From positions 1-5,538 of the forward strand of contig PMLH01000019.1 in assembly GCA_003159055.1 (NCBI GenBank): a DNA stretch of 5,538 bases, given 5' to 3'. Shown here one piece after another: positions 1-5,538 of the stretch. The position numbers were made by a program, and so were the translations under genes. The first letter of the stretch is position 1; each line of letters opens with the position of its first letter. The stretch is from Myxococcales bacterium (GTDB lineage: Bacteria; Myxococcota; Polyangia; Fen-1088). A model generated the notes under the pieces. That model saw only the letters and a program-made list of their open reading frames with translations, was not told the origin of the DNA and ran no database searches.

Positions 1-87
1 GGCAAGGACGGGCAATCGGTGCCGGTGGGCATCGGCACCCCGACCGTGAAGATAGCCCAAATCACCGTCGGAGGAACACGGACATGA
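1..87 (+). CDS. tldD: TldD metalloprotease subunit, C-terminal end only (partial)
   Basis: The first 87 bases read in frame 1 as the last 28 residues of a protein, beginning GKDGQSVPVGIG and ending ITVGGTRT before a TGA stop. The GKxGQSxPVGxGxPT...TVGGT pattern is the conserved tail of TldD, the zinc-bearing subunit of the TldD/TldE (PmbA) protease. In E. coli this complex trims the microcin B17 leader and degrades the CcdA antitoxin; the substrate here is unknown. In TldD the HExxxH zinc motif lies far upstream, and a further cysteine ligand sits just before the GKxGQ stretch. Both fall outside the window, so catalytic competence cannot be judged. The stop overlaps the start of the next gene (ATGA), and that gene encodes the expected partner, which strongly supports the call. 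Confidence 0.9.
   Translation, partial: GKDGQSVPVGIGTPTVKIAQITVGGTRT
70..75 (+). promoter_or_regulatory. Ribosome binding site of pmbA
   Basis: GGAGGA lies 8 bases before the ATG at 84, inside the last codons of tldD, where it encodes the Gly-Gly of the conserved TVGGT tail. It is a strong Shine-Dalgarno match and fixes the pmbA start. With the ATGA overlap it suggests that translation of pmbA is coupled to that of tldD. Confidence 0.75.
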
Positions 88-1466
88 GCACGGACGACGG
101 GAAGCGCGTCGCCGCGGATCCAAGGTCTTGCCAGAACCTCGCCGAGCAGATGCTGAGCTTTGCCTTGCGCGCTGGCGCTGACGGGGCCGAGGTTCTGGTG
201 CGCGACGGGGCCGAACTCCAGGTGAAGATTCGCAAGGCGGAGCCAGAGCTGGTGAAAGAGGCGGGCAGTCGCGGGCTTGGTCTGCGTGTCTTGAAGGATG
301 CTCGCGCGGCCGTGACCTACACCTCGGATTTTGCGCCGCAGGCGATGCACACCTTTGCCGAGGAATCGGTCGCCCTCTGCCGCCTGGCCGAGCCCGACCC
401 CTTGGCTGCGCTGCCCGATCGCGAAGAGATGGCTCGGACAATTCCGGATCTCGACCTGTGGGACGAGTCGGTGCTGGCCATCGACGTCGGGCAAGCCATC
501 GAACGCGCCAAGGCCGGGGAGGCGGCGGCTTTCGGGTTTGACCGCCGGGTGACCAATTCCGACGGGGCCAGCTTCAGCCGCGGCGTGGGCGCGGTGGCGT
601 TTGCCAGCTCGGCTGGGTTCTCGGCCGCGTACCGGGGTAGCAGCGCATCGATCGTTGTCCAGCCGGTGTGCGACGACGCCGATGGGAAGAAGCGCAACGG
701 CTACTACTGGACCTCGTCCAGGTTTGCCGCCGGCCTTGTGCCAGCCGAACAGATCGGCATCGAGGCGGCGCGGCGCACGGTCGCCAAGTTGGGCTCGCGC
801 AAAGTGGCTACCTGTCAGGTGCCGGCGGTGTTTTCGCCCGATGCCGGGCGGTCGCTGCTTGGGCAGTTCGCCGGTTTGATCTCGGGCGGCGCGGTCTGGC
901 GCAAGGGCAGCTACCTCGGCGAACGGGAAGGCACGGCGGTGGCGTCGCCCTTGATCAGCATCGTCGACGATCCCTTGCTGCCGCGTGCGTCGGGGTCGCG
1001 GCCGTTCGACGGCGAAGGGCTGGCGGTGCGGCCCAACGTCGTGGTCTCCGAGGGGGTGCTGCGCGCGTTTCTTTGCGACGTGTACGCCGCGCGGAAGCTC
1101 GGTCGAAAATCCACGGCGTCGGCCGGACGCGGGCTCGGTGGCGGTCCCCACGTGACCACGTCGAATTTCATTCTTCGGCCGGGCAAGCAGTCGGCCAAGG
1201 AAGTCGCCAACGTCGATCAGGGTTTGTTCGTGACCGACCTGATGGGCTTCGGCTTCAACCCGGTGACCGGCGATTTCTCGCAGGGCGCGGCCGGGTTTTG
1301 GATCGACAAGGGCGAGCTGGCATTTCCGGTCAGCGAGGTCACCATCTCGGCCAACTTCGACGATCTGTGGAAAGGCATCGATGCGGTCGGCGACGATCTC
1401 GACACGCGCTCGTCGGTGCAGTCGCCGAGCTTCCGCGTGGCCAAGGTGACCGTCGCCGGCACGTAG
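84..1466 (+). CDS. pmbA: TldE/PmbA, non-catalytic partner subunit of the TldD/TldE protease
   Basis: A complete 460-residue protein, close to the 450 residues of E. coli PmbA. It shows the family landmarks in order: an N-terminal alpha/beta domain with AGADGAEVLV (30-39) and GLGLRVLKDARAAVTYT (64-80), then VFSPDAGRSLLGQ (249-261), SEGVLRAFLCDVYAARKLG (322-340), TTSNFILRPG (358-367), LFVTDLMGFGFNPVTGDFS (381-399), GAAGFWIDKGELAFPVSEVTI (401-421) and a VTVAGT end. No HExxxH zinc motif is present, which separates it from TldD and matches the family model in which TldE supports the zinc-bearing TldD in a heterodimer. It is presumably cytoplasmic. The start at 84 has a good ribosome binding site and a 4-base overlap with tldD, so the two are probably co-translated in equal amounts. 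The physiological substrate in this organism cannot be inferred. Confidence 0.95.
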   Translation: MSTDDGKRVAADPRSCQNLAEQMLSFALRAGADGAEVLVRDGAELQVKIRKAEPELVKEAGSRGLGLRVLKDARAAVTYTSDFAPQAMHTFAEESVALCRLAEPDPLAALPDREEMARTIPDLDLWDESVLAIDVGQAIERAKAGEAAAFGFDRRVTNSDGASFSRGVGAVAFASSAGFSAAYRGSSASIVVQPVCDDADGKKRNGYYWTSSRFAAGLVPAEQIGIEAARRTVAKLGSRKVATCQVPAVFSPDAGRSLLGQFAGLISGGAVWRKGSYLGEREGTAVASPLISIVDDPLLPRASGSRPFDGEGLAVRPNVVVSEGVLRAFLCDVYAARKLGRKSTASAGRGLGGGPHVTTSNFILRPGKQSAKEVANVDQGLFVTDLMGFGFNPVTGDFSQGAAGFWIDKGELAFPVSEVTISANFDDLWKGIDAVGDDLDTRSSVQSPSFRVAKVTVAGT

Positions 1467-1499
1467 GGCGATCAGGCTGTTGGTTGGCTGCGGCGACGG
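1450..1499. terminator. Inverted repeat across the convergent pmbA/lgt junction, possible bidirectional terminator
   Basis: CCGTCGCCG at 1450-1458 is perfectly complementary to CGGCGACGG at 1491-1499, leaving a 32-base loop that contains both stop codons. A GC-rich hairpin could form in transcripts from either strand, as a shared terminator between convergent genes would require. Against this, the loop is long, neither side is followed by a T-rich run, and both arms are also coding sequence (the end of pmbA and the Arg-rich end of lgt), so the match may be partly chance. No better terminator candidate was seen near the junction. Confidence 0.3.
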
Positions 1500-2389
1500 A
1501 GCAGCGCATAGGCAACCGCAGCGGCCGCCATCAGCAGCAGCGAGGTCGCCTGCGCCGACGACAAGAACAGCGGCAGGGTGGCCGGCAGCGCGAGGGCGCG
1601 CGCCAGACCCGGAACGCGGGCTTGGAAGAGGAATCCGCGCACGTCGTCGCCGCGGAAGATCTCCACTGCGAAGCGAAGCAGGCCGTAGCCGAAGGCATAG
1701 GCAAGGGCCACCGTGCCGGGAGCGCGGCGACGTCGCCAAAGCCAGAGCAGCGCTAGAAAGATGAACAGCTCGCCCGCGGCTTCGTAGATTTGGGTTGGGT
1801 GCAGACCGTCGGTGCTGGCAGCTCCGCCGAGCACGGTGCCATTGCCGAGCAAGTCGGTGTACGCAACGCTGGTCGGCGGAAAATGCACGCCGCCGGGCCA
1901 GGGCTTGCCATAGCAGCAGCCCACCATGAAGCAGCCGAGGCGACCGAAAACGTGGGCGATGCTCACCGACGGGACGAGTACGTCGGCGACCAGACCGAGA
2001 CCGAGCCGCTTGCGACGGGCGTAAAGCAGTGTGGTACCGGCCGCCAACACCGCGCCTCCGAGGAACACGAGGCCGCCCTGCCAAATATGCAGCGGGGCGG
2101 TGCAGTCCCATAGCCATTGGCCCGTGCTCCGTCGTACGCCCGTGCCGATGCACAGCCGCGCATAGAGCGGCGCATGCGTGAGGACGTAGAGCAGTCGGGC
2201 ACCCAGCGTTCCGACCACAATGGCGTAGAAGGTCAGGTCGAGCGTTGTCTCGGTTTCGATACCGACCGAGCGGCCGCGGCGGACTGCCAGCACCACGCCG
2301 ACCAGCAGCCCGACGGCGATGAGAAAGCCGTACGAATGCACCTCGAACGGATGCGCACCGGAGCCGAGATGGAACAAGGTCGGCTTCAC
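1472..2389 (-). CDS. lgt: Prolipoprotein diacylglyceryl transferase, copy 2 (downstream paralogue)
   Basis: Encodes a 305-residue multi-pass inner-membrane enzyme that moves diacylglycerol from phosphatidylglycerol to the lipobox cysteine of prolipoproteins. The GTG start at 2389 overlaps the stop of the upstream lgt (GTGA). The frame stays open further upstream, but that part is out-of-frame reading of the neighbour and lacks Lgt features. Landmarks are HSYG (18-21, matching E. coli Tyr26), GGLVFLGG (105-112), HVFGRLGCFMVGCCYGKP (146-163), HPTQIYE (197-203) and YGLLRFAVEIFRGDD (235-249). By alignment from memory, Arg143, Gly154, Arg239 and Glu243 of E. coli Lgt are kept as Arg150, Gly161, Arg239 and Glu243. 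His103 becomes Leu110 and Asn146 becomes Cys153. Cys80 and Cys96 flank the loop before GGLVF. About 18 extra residues (roughly 253-272) precede the last helix. No clear ribosome binding site is seen, so translation is probably coupled to the first lgt. Confidence 0.9.
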   Translation of the reverse strand: MKPTLFHLGSGAHPFEVHSYGFLIAVGLLVGVVLAVRRGRSVGIETETTLDLTFYAIVVGTLGARLLYVLTHAPLYARLCIGTGVRRSTGQWLWDCTAPLHIWQGGLVFLGGAVLAAGTTLLYARRKRLGLGLVADVLVPSVSIAHVFGRLGCFMVGCCYGKPWPGGVHFPPTSVAYTDLLGNGTVLGGAASTDGLHPTQIYEAAGELFIFLALLWLWRRRRAPGTVALAYAFGYGLLRFAVEIFRGDDVRGFLFQARVPGLARALALPATLPLFLSSAQATSLLLMAAAAVAYALLRRRSQPTA

Positions 2390-3354
2390 GCTGGACTCGC
2401 GGGGGCTGCCGGGCGGGCTCGGTTGGCTCGCACGAGCAGAACGATGCCCAAGGCAACGAGCGGCAGCGAGATGAGCTGTGAGGTCGACAGGAAGCCCCAG
2501 AACACGCCGCGGTCGTCGTCGCGCCAAACCTCCACGAACGAACGGAAGACGCCTTTCAGGATCAGAAGCCAGGCGAAGACTTGTCCGTCGAATTTCTTGC
2601 GCGGCTTGATGATGAAGGTGAGGGCGACGAACGTCGCCAGGTTGAGCAGCGCGAGATAGACTTGCGTCGGATGCACGGGCAGGGCGGCGGCGCGATCCGC
2701 GATCAGATGCGCGTCGCGCTGGGCTTCCCACGACGGGCTGCCGACGGGGAAGCGCACGGCCCAAGGAGCGTTCGAGAGCTTGCCGTAGCAGCAGCCGTTG
2801 AGGAAACACCCGAGCCGCGTGAGCGCGAGTCCGAAGGCGATCCAAGGTGCGCAGAGATCGGCCACCTTCCAGGCGCCCATGCGGTGCTTGCGTGCGAAGT
2901 ACAGCCCGAACACGGTGGCGAAGATGAATCCACCGTAGAACGCCAGGCCGCCGCGCCAGACTTCGAGCGCGGCGAAGCAATCGCGTGGTGGATGGCAGGT
3001 ATGTGCGGCCAGGTTGCACACGTAGTCCCAGCCGCATTCGCTGCTGGCGTTGCAGTAGCTGACCTTGGCCTCGGTCGCACGTACCTTGAAGTTGTCGACA
3101 CACAGGTTGACGTAGTCGTGGAAGTGTCCGTCGGCGATGACGTGCAGCACGCGCGCCCCGACGATGGCCGCGATGACGATGTAGATGTTGAGGTCGAGCA
3201 CGCGCTCGCGGTCGAGCCCCAAGCGCGGAGCCTCACGACGGGTCATCCAGGCACCGATGATGAAGCTCAAGGTGAGCATCACGAAATACGACGGCAAGTC
3301 CAGGTGACCTAGCACCGGGAGATCGACGCCGAAATCGACGAGAACTGGGCGCAT
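2386..3354 (-). CDS. lgt: Prolipoprotein diacylglyceryl transferase, copy 1, with cysteine-rich loop
   Basis: A 322-residue multi-pass membrane protein of the Lgt family, a little longer than the usual 270-300. Family landmarks are WRGGLAFYGG (133-142), TRLGCFLNGCCYGK (179-192), HPTQVY (228-233), FRSFVEVWRDDDRG (270-283) and a final hydrophobic helix (about 294-309). Arg180, Gly191, Arg271 and Glu275 match E. coli Arg143, Gly154, Arg239 and Glu243. Tyr140 replaces His103 and Cys183 replaces Asn146. The usual Tyr-Gly near the N terminus is Tyr23-Phe24, the YG before FR is KG, and the Glu after HPTQVY is Leu. The loop between the second membrane segment and GGLAFYGG is expanded and holds six cysteines (85, 101, 107, 113, 120, 126). 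The start at 3354 has AGGA nine bases upstream. It probably forms an operon with lspA above and overlaps the second lgt below. Family membership is firm; whether it is the main Lgt or a specialised one is unknown. Confidence 0.92.
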   Translation of the reverse strand: MRPVLVDFGVDLPVLGHLDLPSYFVMLTLSFIIGAWMTRREAPRLGLDRERVLDLNIYIVIAAIVGARVLHVIADGHFHDYVNLCVDNFKVRATEAKVSYCNASSECGWDYVCNLAAHTCHPPRDCFAALEVWRGGLAFYGGFIFATVFGLYFARKHRMGAWKVADLCAPWIAFGLALTRLGCFLNGCCYGKLSNAPWAVRFPVGSPSWEAQRDAHLIADRAAALPVHPTQVYLALLNLATFVALTFIIKPRKKFDGQVFAWLLILKGVFRSFVEVWRDDDRGVFWGFLSTSQLISLPLVALGIVLLVRANRARPAAPASPA

Positions 3355-3363
3355 TGCCTATCG

Positions 3364-3367
3364 TCCT
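3364..3367 (-). promoter_or_regulatory. Ribosome binding site of lgt copy 1
   Basis: AGGA on the minus strand lies nine bases before the ATG at 3354, in the sequence GGTAGGACGATAGGCA. The match is moderate. It lies in the 87-base gap (3355-3441) after lspA, the only gap of any size in the minus-strand group. I see no convincing promoter or strong hairpin in the rest of that gap. Confidence 0.5.
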
Positions 3368-3441
3368 ACCGCCCGCTGGTGCCGGGAGCCACCGGGAAGT
3401 TTCCGAGGCTCTTCGTCCCGTCGGCCGATGCGTGCACGGGG

Positions 3442-3993
3442 TCAGCCTTCTTTGCTGCCGGCGGGATCGGGCGGCGTGCTGGGCGCGGCTGACTGTCCTC
3501 GCTTGTCGAACAGCATGTCGAGAGCCATGAGCGCCACGCCCACGACCAGGGCCGCATCCGCAACGTTGAACGCGGGCCATTCGTGCGGGCCTACTTTCCA
3601 CACGATGAAGTCGGTGACGCGACCGAAGGCAATGCGGTCGATGAGGTTGCCGATGGCGCCGCCGCCAACCAAACCGAGGGCGAGGTGAAGACGGTGCTGG
3701 CGTGGGGCGGACTTCTTGAGGTAGTAGCCCACCAGCGACAAAGCACCTATTGCAATGATGGTCAGAATGATGCGGCCACCGGGCATCGTCTGTCCCATGC
3801 CGAAAGCGACGCCGGTATTTTCCGAATAGCGTAGGTCGAAGTAGTTGGGGACGATGACCTTGGGCCGCCACGGGCTGAGGGGCTTGAGATGGGTACGCGC
3901 CAGGACCTTGGTCCATTGGTCGAGCACGATCGACAGCAGCCCGGCAACGCCGAAGAGAATATTGCGCAGTTTGGTCGACGTGGGCTCGGTCAT
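3442..3993 (-). CDS. lspA: Lipoprotein signal peptidase (signal peptidase II)
   Basis: Encodes a 183-residue inner-membrane aspartyl protease that cuts the signal peptide of prolipoproteins just before the lipid-modified cysteine, the step after Lgt. Landmarks are a first hydrophobic segment (about 11-25) ending in DQWTK (25-29), YSENTGVAFGM (56-66), GGAIGNLIDRIAFGRVTDFI (111-130) and FNVADAALVVG (142-152). The predicted catalytic pair is Asp119 in NLIDR and Asp146 in FNVAD; both are present. Length is normal for the family, with a short Pro/Ser-rich hydrophilic tail (168-183). The ATG at 3993 was chosen because it overlaps the ileS stop (ATGA) and has GGAG five bases upstream. An in-frame ATG at 4095 would add 34 Arg-rich residues unlike LspA and overlap ileS deeply. 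ileS followed by lspA is a common bacterial gene order, and the nearby lgt genes support a lipoprotein-maturation cluster. Confidence 0.96.
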   Translation of the reverse strand: MTEPTSTKLRNILFGVAGLLSIVLDQWTKVLARTHLKPLSPWRPKVIVPNYFDLRYSENTGVAFGMGQTMPGGRIILTIIAIGALSLVGYYLKKSAPRQHRLHLALGLVGGGAIGNLIDRIAFGRVTDFIVWKVGPHEWPAFNVADAALVVGVALMALDMLFDKRGQSAAPSTPPDPAGSKEG

Positions 3994-5538
3994 GGTGTCT
4001 CCAATGACTTGACCACGGCGGCGCAGCGGATGCAAAGATTGGGTTCTTGTGCGTGGCCAGAGGCTGTACCGGTCCGTCGCCAGCAACGCGGGCACTCAGG
4101 GCCGGGCGCTTCGGTCACGGTGACCGTGGTCGTGTCGGCGTCGGCATCGGCAAGCTCGATGGCCGAGACTTCGCACAGCTCGGTCAGGTGGGCCAGGTGC
4201 TGTTTCCAGCCTGCCCGCTCTGCCGTCATCGGTGTCACGGTGACGCGCGCTTCAAGTGCCTTGTGTCCGGCGGCTCGGAAGGCTTCCAGCTTTGCCAGCA
4301 CGGCGTCGCGACGCGGGCGCAGCTCTTCTGCCCAGCGGTGATCAGTCGCGACGTCTTTGACCGCCCAGATTTGGCCGTGGACATCGAGTGTCGTTCCGGT
4401 CAGGCGCAGCAGCTCGTCGGCCACGTCCTGCGCCGAGAAGCACAGGACCGGCGCCATCCAGGTCGCCACCGTCCGCACCATTTCGTGAAGCGCAGTCTGC
4501 ACACTGCGCCGGTCGGGCGAATTCTGGGCTTCGCAATACAGCGCATCCTTGATCGGGCCGAGATACTCGGCCGACACGGTGACCAGGTAGTCCACCGTCA
4601 ACCTGACGACGTCGTGGAAGCTGTAGCGTTCGAAGGCTTCGTGGATCTGCCGGTCGCGCTCGCGCAGGACGGCCAGGGCCATCTGGTCGAGCTGGCGCAG
4701 TTTTTCGTCGGGGACGACGTCGTGGGCCGGCACGAAGTCGTACAGGTTCGACAGCAGGAATCGGCAGGTGTTGCGGATCTTGCGATACGACTCGCCCAGC
4801 TGGTCGAGGATGGTCTTCGAGAACACCACGTCGGACTGGTAGTCGGCGGCGGCGACCCACAAGCGCAGCAGCTCAGCGCCGTTCTTTTCCATCCATGCGC
4901 TCGGCTCGACGTAGTCGGTTTTGATGCCGGCGGCGCGGGCGCGTTCGATTTCCGACTTCGAGTACACCTTGCCGCGTTCGTCGAGAACCCAGCCGTGGGT
5001 CAGCACGGCCTTGTACGGGGCGGTGCCACGCGCGGCCACCGCGGCGAGCAGCGAGGAATGGAACCAGCCACGATGTTGGTCGGCGCCTTCCAGGTACAGG
5101 TCGACCTTGGCGCCCTTGGGGACCAGCTTTCCGTCGGCGACCGCGGCCCAGCTGACGCCGGATTCGAACCACACGTCGACGATGTCGTGGGTCTTGTCGA
5201 GATCCGTGCCTTGGCAACGCGGGCAATGCGTGCCCGCCGGCGCAAGCTCGCTCACCGGCCGTGTGAACCAGGCGTTTGAACCCTCCGTCGCAAAGATCTT
5301 GGCGACAAACTCCATCGCCGACGCTTCGAGGAAGGGCTCGTCGCATTTCTTGCAGAGGTACGCCGGGATCGGCACGCCCCACACGCGCTGGCGCGAGAGG
5401 CACCAGTCGGGACGAACTTCGATCATGCCGCGGATGCGGTCGCGACCCCAGGCCGGGATCCATTCCGTGCGGTCGATCTCGTCGAGGGCTTGTTGGCGCA
5501 GGCTCGACTTGTCACCGAGGTCGCCCAGGCGCGCAAAC
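3990..5538 (-). CDS. ileS: Isoleucyl-tRNA synthetase, C-terminal part (5' end beyond the window)
   Basis: The frame is open to the right edge, giving the last 515 residues of an enzyme usually about 930-1,050 long. It charges tRNA-Ile with isoleucine in the cytoplasm. The HIGH motif and the CP1 editing domain lie beyond the edge. Visible in order (numbered from the first full codon at 5537) are RPDWCLSRQRVWGVPIP (42-58), a Cys4 site (62, 65, 105, 108), DIVDVWFESG (118-127), YLEGADQHRGWF (148-159), LTHGWVLDERGKVYSKS (179-195) in place of the KMSKS loop, GAELLRLWVA (220-229), the anticodon-binding helical domain with YRKIRNTCRFLLSNL (251-265) and WMAPVLCFSAQDVADE (360-375), and a C-terminal zinc finger CPRCW...CIRC (482-505). 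The RPDWCLSRQR and CPRCW signatures identify IleS rather than ValRS or LeuRS. The ATG at 5426 is internal and not the start. After YSKS there are about ten more residues than in E. coli IleS. The stop overlaps the lspA start. Confidence 0.97.
   Translation of the reverse strand, partial: FARLGDLGDKSSLRQQALDEIDRTEWIPAWGRDRIRGMIEVRPDWCLSRQRVWGVPIPAYLCKKCDEPFLEASAMEFVAKIFATEGSNAWFTRPVSELAPAGTHCPRCQGTDLDKTHDIVDVWFESGVSWAAVADGKLVPKGAKVDLYLEGADQHRGWFHSSLLAAVAARGTAPYKAVLTHGWVLDERGKVYSKSEIERARAAGIKTDYVEPSAWMEKNGAELLRLWVAAADYQSDVVFSKTILDQLGESYRKIRNTCRFLLSNLYDFVPAHDVVPDEKLRQLDQMALAVLRERDRQIHEAFERYSFHDVVRLTVDYLVTVSAEYLGPIKDALYCEAQNSPDRRSVQTALHEMVRTVATWMAPVLCFSAQDVADELLRLTGTTLDVHGQIWAVKDVATDHRWAEELRPRRDAVLAKLEAFRAAGHKALEARVTVTPMTAERAGWKQHLAHLTELCEVSAIELADADADTTTVTVTEAPGPECPRCWRRTGTASGHAQEPNLCIRCAAVVKSLETP
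3999..4002 (-). promoter_or_regulatory. Ribosome binding site of lspA
   Basis: GGAG on the minus strand lies five bases before the ATG at 3993, within the last codons of ileS. With the ATGA overlap it supports the short form of LspA and suggests translation coupled to ileS. Confidence 0.6.

Noticed and set aside
668..1756. A 362-codon plus-strand open frame overlapping pmbA and the end of lgt
   Set aside because: Its product is Arg/Gly/Gln-rich low-complexity sequence typical of a shifted frame. The pmbA frame explains the region fully.
1472..3103. A 543-codon minus-strand open frame running through the second lgt and much of the first
   Set aside because: Only the part from the GTG at 2389 looks like Lgt. 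The upstream 238 codons are Arg/Ser-rich out-of-frame reading of lgt copy 1, so this is not a fusion protein.
2581..3312. A 243-codon plus-strand open frame opposite lgt copy 1
   Set aside because: Its acidic, repetitive composition is the complement of membrane-protein codons. No ribosome binding site or family signature was seen.
3355..3441. Possible terminator or promoter between lspA and the first lgt
   Set aside because: Only 4-5 base imperfect stems and no T-run were found, and no clear -35/-10 pair. The gap supports only a ribosome binding site for lgt.
3991..4095. An upstream in-frame start that would lengthen LspA by 34 residues
   Set aside because: The extension is Arg-rich, unlike LspA N termini, and lies inside ileS. 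The internal ATG has a ribosome binding site and an exact ATGA overlap with the ileS stop.
4113..4125. Palindromic GGTCACGGTGACC as a possible operator
   Set aside because: It lies inside ileS and arises from alternating Thr and Val codons in a low-complexity linker before the C-terminal zinc finger, so a regulatory role is not supported.
4047..5279. A 410-codon plus-strand open frame antisense to ileS
   Set aside because: It lies wholly opposite a conserved synthetase. Its composition follows the complement of ileS codons, with no recognisable domain. Long antisense frames are expected at this GC content.

Overview
This is a GC-rich stretch of bacterial chromosome holding housekeeping genes, with no mobile element, RNA gene or CRISPR array that I can see. 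The best guess for the host is a member of the Myxococcota or a related deltaproteobacterial lineage. That guess is an inference from three things: high GC with long antisense open frames, an IleS with a YSKS-type second signature followed by an extra segment, and an Lgt carrying a short cysteine-rich module of a kind common in myxobacterial secreted proteins. No marker gene in the window settles the taxonomy.

Layout. The plus strand (1-1466) carries the last 28 codons of tldD and a complete pmbA/tldE, joined by an ATGA stop/start overlap. They encode the two subunits of the TldD/TldE metalloprotease. The minus strand (5538-1472) reads ileS (3' part only) > lspA > lgt copy 1 > lgt copy 2. ileS and lspA overlap by ATGA, lspA and the first lgt are 87 bases apart, and the two lgt genes overlap by GTGA. 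The two sets of genes converge with only 5 bases between stop codons (1467-1471). A perfect 9-base inverted repeat straddles that junction. No intergenic stretch exceeds 100 bases.

How the genes work together. Lgt adds diacylglycerol to the lipobox cysteine of prolipoproteins, and LspA then cleaves the signal peptide in front of that modified cysteine. The minus-strand group therefore encodes the first two steps of lipoprotein maturation, behind the isoleucyl-tRNA synthetase gene that often precedes lspA in bacteria. The third enzyme, Lnt, is not in the window. The unusual point is two tandem, diverged lgt genes. Copy 1 carries a six-cysteine loop, copy 2 has a longer segment before its last helix, and each departs from the E. 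coli Lgt active-site pattern at different positions.

I found no wholly unknown system. The points most worth checking are the paired Lgt enzymes, the cysteine-rich loop in copy 1, the altered KMSKS region of IleS, and the tight convergent junction.
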